Shown: positions 59,911 through 64,000 of the stretch, one piece after another
Position numbering within the stretch: the first letter of the stretch is position 1
How the letters are laid out: the number at the start of each line of letters is the position of its first letter
Assembly: GCF_000763385.1 (NCBI RefSeq)
Contig: NZ_JQFA01000004.1
Location: forward strand, 806,001 to 870,000
From: Leptolyngbya sp. KIOST-1
GTDB taxonomy: Bacteria > Cyanobacteriota > Cyanobacteriia > Phormidesmidales > Phormidesmidaceae
Direction of reading: 5' to 3'
Length of the DNA: 64,000 nt
Notes under the pieces: model-generated
Seen by the model: the letters and a program-made list of their open reading frames with translations, nothing else
Told to the model about the DNA's origin: nothing
The model's database searches: none
Position numbers and translations under genes: made by a program

Positions 59911-60726
59911 TCAGGACACCAGCTTACTCACCAGCCACTGGGCTAACCCGCCCCCGTAGGGAGCACAGAGGCGGTGAATGGAGGCTGCGGTAAACCGCTG
60001 CTGAGCGAAGCAGAGAATGTTGCCGTAGACGCCATTGGGGTAGAAGGGCGATTCCTGGGCCAGGTCTAAGGCCTGGAGGTCAAATAGTTTAGCCTGGGTG
60101 CCAGGCGCATAGTCAATCATGATGCTGAAGTCGTAACCCCGCTGTTGGAGGGTCTTGAGGCAGGTCATGGTGCCCTCAAAGAAACGCGGCGACCAACCCT
60201 TTTCGCCTTGCCTACGGCTGCCGCCGCCGCCGTACTCAAACATCACCACCTCAGGCAGTAGCGCTGGGGGCAGTTCGGCAAACTGCTGAATCACCACGGG
60301 TTCCCAGCCTTCAATATCGATCTTAAAGACGGTAATGCGGGTTGCGCCCACCTGCGCTAGCAGGGTAGCCAGGTCAAGGGTGGGCACCTCCCGCGTGTTG
60401 CTGGAGGCCCCAAACCAGTCAGCAGCCAGGGAGCTAAAGTTGCTGTTGGCCAGGTTGGCAAACTGACCCAGGTGCAGGGTCTGGGTGCCGACGCGATCGG
60501 ACAGGCACTGCTCGACGAGCTGAATAGGGTACTGCTGACAAATGGCCCGCAGCTTGTCAGTCGGAGATGGCTCGACGGCAACGGCGGCAAACCCGAGGCG
60601 GGCAAACAACTCGCAGTAAAAGGCAAAGGTCCCTACCCCCACATCAAAACACAGCCCCTGGCGCTGGGGATCGATGTCGGGCAGGAGGTGCTCAAGCAGG
60701 GCCTGGCAACAAGCTTCTACGCGCAT
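59911..60726 (-). CDS. FkbM family methyltransferase
   Basis: 271 residues. SAM-binding motif I appears as CFDVGVGTFAFYCELFARLGFAAVAVEPSP (residues 26-55). The FkbM block VPTLDLATLL...ITVFKIDIEGWEPVVIQQF is clear (about 113-152). It probably O-methylates a sugar or other small molecule; the substrate is unknown. It is monocistronic on the minus strand. ATG 60726 is the first start. Confidence 0.85.
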   Translation of the reverse strand: MRVEACCQALLEHLLPDIDPQRQGLCFDVGVGTFAFYCELFARLGFAAVAVEPSPTDKLRAICQQYPIQLVEQCLSDRVGTQTLHLGQFANLANSNFSSLAADWFGASSNTREVPTLDLATLLAQVGATRITVFKIDIEGWEPVVIQQFAELPPALLPEVVMFEYGGGGSRRQGEKGWSPRFFEGTMTCLKTLQQRGYDFSIMIDYAPGTQAKLFDLQALDLAQESPFYPNGVYGNILCFAQQRFTAASIHRLCAPYGGGLAQWLVSKLVS

Positions 60727-61259
60727 TAATCTGGCCCTAGAGAAAATTTAATCTAAGCGTAAGGCATTTAGGCCGTGCGGAGGTTGCCGGTTGACCGGTT
60801 CATCCGCTACGCAAATAAATAATACATATAGACAGCTAGATAGGTGCCTGAGCTGAGCCACTGCTCCCTATCCCTCGGCGCTAGAGCACCGGTTCAGTAT
60901 GGCTGCGATCTCGAATATGCCCCCCGCAGGGTCTACAGAGTCCTACCGATTTCTTGGCCAAACAGAGGTTTAAACCGATGATCGATCACTCTTTTCCGTC
61001 GGGTCCAAGGCGGCCAATAGTTGCATTTGCGCCCCAGTAGGGGCGACGCCCCTGGTCGAGGGGGGTCTGGGGCCAGCGACATGGCCCCAGTAGCACCTTG
61101 GGCTTACCGCCGCAGTTGTGGCTCGCGTGCCCCGATCTCGCTGCAAAACAAATTCTGTACCGACGATCTAGGGTTCGGTTCATCCAGGGAATGGTCGGGC
61201 GGGCCATGCCCACCTGACGGAGATGGCTGGACAGGGTTAGGGCCAGGCGGGGCTGCAAG
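60727..61259. other. 530-bp intergenic region
   Basis: Two frames of 80-90 codons overlap on opposite strands, but neither has a ribosome site or protein-like character. Short inverted repeats are present (GGGGCGaCGCCCC near 61040; GGCCCCAG/CTGGGGCC around 61068-61090). Probably leader sequence of the FkbM gene plus the 3' flank of the large gene. Confidence 0.4.
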
Positions 61260-64000
61260 CTAAAACGTCATCGGCGCGATCGGTTCGATGTCGGGGTCGT
61301 GGCCGCCCACCTGGCTCGTGCGCAGCACCCAGGCAGACGCGCCGTACTTGAGAAACCTGTGCACCACCACATCGCTGGCCTTGCGAGGAAACACCGTGCG
61401 CCAGCTGCCCAGGCCCATGATCAGGTTGCGAATCGGTTCATCTTCGATGGAGCTACCCAGGTTAAACTCGTTCTTCTCCCAGGCAGGGCGCAGGCCCCCC
61501 AGGGGTTGGAGGGTGTCCTTGAGGTCGCGGCCAAATAGGGCCAGCTGGTGCAGCGGCTCGGCCTGGTCGGGGTGCTGGTCAATCAGGGCGTCGGCATGGC
61601 GGTGGAGGCTTTGGGCAATGCCCTGCAAGCTGGCAAACAGCGCCTGGTTGGAGTCCTGGGAGCAGTTGTTGGAGGGGCCGACGAAGGTGCCGCCGGTGCC
61701 GTCGCCGATGCGGTAGCGGGCGGTCATGGCCTGCAGGTGGGCTTCCATGCGGCCCAGGGGAGAGCGGCGCTCGTCGTCGAAGTAGTAGTAGCGGCTAAAG
61801 GCGTCGAGCTTGACCAGAATATCGCAGGTGGGCCGGGTGCCCAGCCAGCCCCGCTGGCGATCGCCCTGATACCTCGACCAGTGAATTGTGCCTGCGATCA
61901 GCCCGTCGATGTTGTGGGCGTAGACCTGGTAGTAGCGGATCTCGAAGCGCTTTTCGTCAGCTAATCGGTCGTGCACCACCTCGGCCCGGCCGTAGGCAAA
62001 GTGGCCAAAGAAGATGGGGCTAAAGGCGGCGGGCTCTTTTTTGGTGCCGCCGATGCCGCCGTAGGTGTGGAGGATGAGGGCGCGATCGCCCACCTGCCAC
62101 TCGGCGATCGCGTCGTGAATTGCCTCCGGGCGACCGTTGTCTTTCGCGGTACAGAGCACCGAGCTGACCCGGCCCTTTTGGGCCACCACCTCGGCCCACG
62201 ACTCTTTGCGAATGTAGCGGTAGGCCGCTTTGGCGCCGCCAAACACGACGCGATCGGGCTGCAGCCGAAACAGGGCGCGGGGACCGAGGGCCTGCACCAC
62301 AAAGGTACCGCTGGCGTCCTGTGCCCCGTAGATGTACCAGCCCGACTCGTTGTAGGGCGATTTTTCTAAATCCCGCGTGGTCGAAGGGTCGCTGCCGTAG
62401 GCCTCCATGGTGGCTACCGGGGGCAGGCTGAGCTGTTCCTCCGGGCCGTCAAAGGCGCGGCTGACCCGGTTAAAGTGGCGCACCCGCCACCGGTCGGTAA
62501 CCGCCACCGGCTCGACAAACTGCACCAGGCCGTAGTAGCGCCCGGTCACCTCCATGGGCTGGGTGCTGATCAGGAGGGTAACGCCGTCTTTGTCCAGCAC
62601 CACCTGGGGGTTCTCCACCACGGCAATCATGTCGTCTTCGGGCAGCGAACCGGCCAGGGACTCCAGCGGGTCAACCCGCAGCCAGTGGTTGAGCCGCACG
62701 GGGTTGATCACCCCGTCAAAGCGGCTGGCGTACTCGGCATCGGCGCTAAAGTGCACGTCGTGGGTGACCGCCTGCACCATCCTTTGGGTGAGGGGATGGT
62801 CTGACCAGCGCAGCTTGACCACTCGGCCCACCAGGCCCTGGTGATCGTCGGGGGCATGGTGAATTTCGTAGAAAACGCCACCAAACCGCTCCTGCTTGGC
62901 GGGCAAAATCAGCCGCCCCACCCAGTCGCCCAGGGGCAGGTAGAGGGCCGGGTCGGGTCGCCGGTCGAGGGGGTAGTTCTGGTAGCGCACCAGGGGGTGA
63001 GCGGCAAAAATGTCGTAGTTGTTGGCCTCGCCGCCCCGCTCCAGCTCGGCCTCCAGGATTTCGCCCCGCAGAATGGCATTGATGGTGTCAATGGTTTGCG
63101 CCAGCGAACTGCGGCCATCGGGCAGGAGCAGCTTGGGGTCAAGGATGCCCCCCGGCACCTGGTGCCCCACCGGCCCCATGGACACCAGGGTGATTTTGCC
63201 CCGGCGCTTGGCCCGGTTCCAGTAGGAGAGGGGAAACAGCTTCCAGCGCCCCGGAAAGATCTTCGGCCCCAGCTTTTCCACCGTGTCTTTCTCTCCCACC
63301 AGGTGGTAGAGGTGCTCCAGGGCCAGGAGGTTGATGTTGGCGCTGATCACCCCGCCCAGGGAAATCACATCCACCGGTGCCCCCAGGGCGCGCTTCAGGT
63401 AGGGGGCGCAGGCGCAGGACATCTGCCCGCCGCCGCTGTAGCCAATGAAGGTGACAGGAATACCGCTGCCCACCGGGTAGCCATTTTTCAGCAGCCCGTT
63501 GTAAACCACCTGGGCAATCCCCTGGTTGTAGAGCGGGCCGTAGCGCTTGTCGGCGGAGACCCCCACAATCAGCACGTTGCGAATATTGACCAGCAGCCCC
63601 AGCAGGCTGGCGGGGTTAGCAAAGCGCAGGGTGTCGGCGTAGCGCCACAGAAATGACAGGGGACGATCCTCATTGAGGGGGGCATTCATCACCGAGTAGG
63701 GCATGATGCCGCGAATCAGCCCCACATCCTCGGGGAGGGTGGGGGCAAGGGTATCGAGAAATTCTTCAATATCGGGCAGGTACTCGAAGCTGGAGATGCC
63801 AATGCCGTCGAGGTAGACCAGGTAGCGGCTGACCTGGTTGGGGTCGGCGAGCGGTTCAGCCAGTTCCCCGGCGTTGAGGGTGGTGTTGACTTCGTCGTCG
63901 TACCAGCCCGCCCACCAGCCCAGGGTTTCGAGGGGGGCCAGGAGCCCGGCCACCACCAGGGCCACCAGGCCAATCCAGATTAAATTCAGCACCAGCACCA
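61260..64000 (-). CDS. Large membrane alpha/beta-hydrolase-like protein (5' end beyond window)
   Basis: At least 912 residues, and the frame continues past the right edge, so the true start is unknown. A membrane helix near the visible N-terminus (LNLIWIGLVALVVAGLLAPL) is followed by YLVYLDGIGISSFEYLPDIEEFLDTL. Then comes IPVTFIGYSGGGQMSCACAPYLKRALGAPVDVISLGGVI, with a G-x-S-x-G elbow (GYSGGG). The remaining 700 residues are unassigned, mostly beta-rich, with YGGIGGTKKEPAAFSPIFFGHFAYG. No family name could be given. It may be a membrane-bound hydrolase acting on the cell envelope. Confidence 0.65.
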   Translation of the reverse strand, partial: VLVLNLIWIGLVALVVAGLLAPLETLGWWAGWYDDEVNTTLNAGELAEPLADPNQVSRYLVYLDGIGISSFEYLPDIEEFLDTLAPTLPEDVGLIRGIMPYSVMNAPLNEDRPLSFLWRYADTLRFANPASLLGLLVNIRNVLIVGVSADKRYGPLYNQGIAQVVYNGLLKNGYPVGSGIPVTFIGYSGGGQMSCACAPYLKRALGAPVDVISLGGVISANINLLALEHLYHLVGEKDTVEKLGPKIFPGRWKLFPLSYWNRAKRRGKITLVSMGPVGHQVPGGILDPKLLLPDGRSSLAQTIDTINAILRGEILEAELERGGEANNYDIFAAHPLVRYQNYPLDRRPDPALYLPLGDWVGRLILPAKQERFGGVFYEIHHAPDDHQGLVGRVVKLRWSDHPLTQRMVQAVTHDVHFSADAEYASRFDGVINPVRLNHWLRVDPLESLAGSLPEDDMIAVVENPQVVLDKDGVTLLISTQPMEVTGRYYGLVQFVEPVAVTDRWRVRHFNRVSRAFDGPEEQLSLPPVATMEAYGSDPSTTRDLEKSPYNESGWYIYGAQDASGTFVVQALGPRALFRLQPDRVVFGGAKAAYRYIRKESWAEVVAQKGRVSSVLCTAKDNGRPEAIHDAIAEWQVGDRALILHTYGGIGGTKKEPAAFSPIFFGHFAYGRAEVVHDRLADEKRFEIRYYQVYAHNIDGLIAGTIHWSRYQGDRQRGWLGTRPTCDILVKLDAFSRYYYFDDERRSPLGRMEAHLQAMTARYRIGDGTGGTFVGPSNNCSQDSNQALFASLQGIAQSLHRHADALIDQHPDQAEPLHQLALFGRDLKDTLQPLGGLRPAWEKNEFNLGSSIEDEPIRNLIMGLGSWRTVFPRKASDVVVHRFLKYGASAWVLRTSQVGGHDPDIEPIAPMTF

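Overview
The window looks like chromosomal DNA of a filamentous, Leptolyngbya/Nodosilinea-type cyanobacterium. The evidence is the very frequent HIP1 octamer GCGATCGC, high GC, and many cyanobacterium-restricted families: DUF4327, TIGR02652, Ycf37, RpaA, the two-module ThiE, NrtS, a ChlB C-terminal-like PCP-reductase protein, DUF1517, DevBCA-type exporters and vMAP-HTH ATPases. Family names were assigned by reading the protein sequences; no database search was possible.

Layout. 0-8 kb: DUF4327, DUF72, a class III-like PPK2, an atzG-atzE amidase pair, a coiled-coil protein, and a fusion of a CRP-like sensor, a degenerate AAA+ domain and a membrane ferredoxin. 8-18 kb: a periplasmic-binding/triple-DUF4912 membrane protein, a DUF937-like protein, a TetR-small ORF-GNAT operon, a giant NB-ARC/WD40 STAND protein and a vapBC-like pair. 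18-26 kb: VOC-like and cupin genes, PH-like and secreted proteins, a TPR lipo/lumenal protein with an AT-rich TA-like pair, gamma-carbonic anhydrase, TIGR02652, VOC, an AAA protein and NrtS. 26-31 kb: a redox cluster made of a flavoprotein, a type II peroxiredoxin and a divergent PerR with palindromic operators. 31-38 kb: housekeeping genes (thiE-thiS, ycf37, rplT-rpmI, tRNA-Asn, rpaA).

38-47 kb: META lipoprotein, a gene-poor 1.2 kb, a vMAP-HTH/AAA/TPR regulator coupled to a DUF4242 protein, a PPC-domain protein, an ester cyclase and a homocysteine methyltransferase. 48-53 kb: a four-gene exporter operon with two different DevC permeases. 53-56.5 kb: a mobile/AT-rich segment. A 794-bp copy of the exporter promoter plus the start of devB sits inside an IS630-type element and has replaced the middle of its transposase. 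An AT-rich glycosyltransferase follows, with another IS remnant behind it. 56-64 kb: a ProA paralogue without its catalytic cysteine, small membrane proteins, a coiled-coil protein, an FkbM methyltransferase and a very large membrane alpha/beta-hydrolase-like protein that runs off the right edge.

The window is rich in short dispersed repeats: G-rich/C-rich tandem tracts (some inside coding regions), MITE-like elements with GGGCGTGTCATCAATTG ends, and several hairpin families. There is no rRNA, CRISPR array or prophage. The most unusual items are the sensor/ATPase/ferredoxin fusion, the IS630-devB chimera with its direct repeats bracketing the exporter operon, and the Cys-less ProA.
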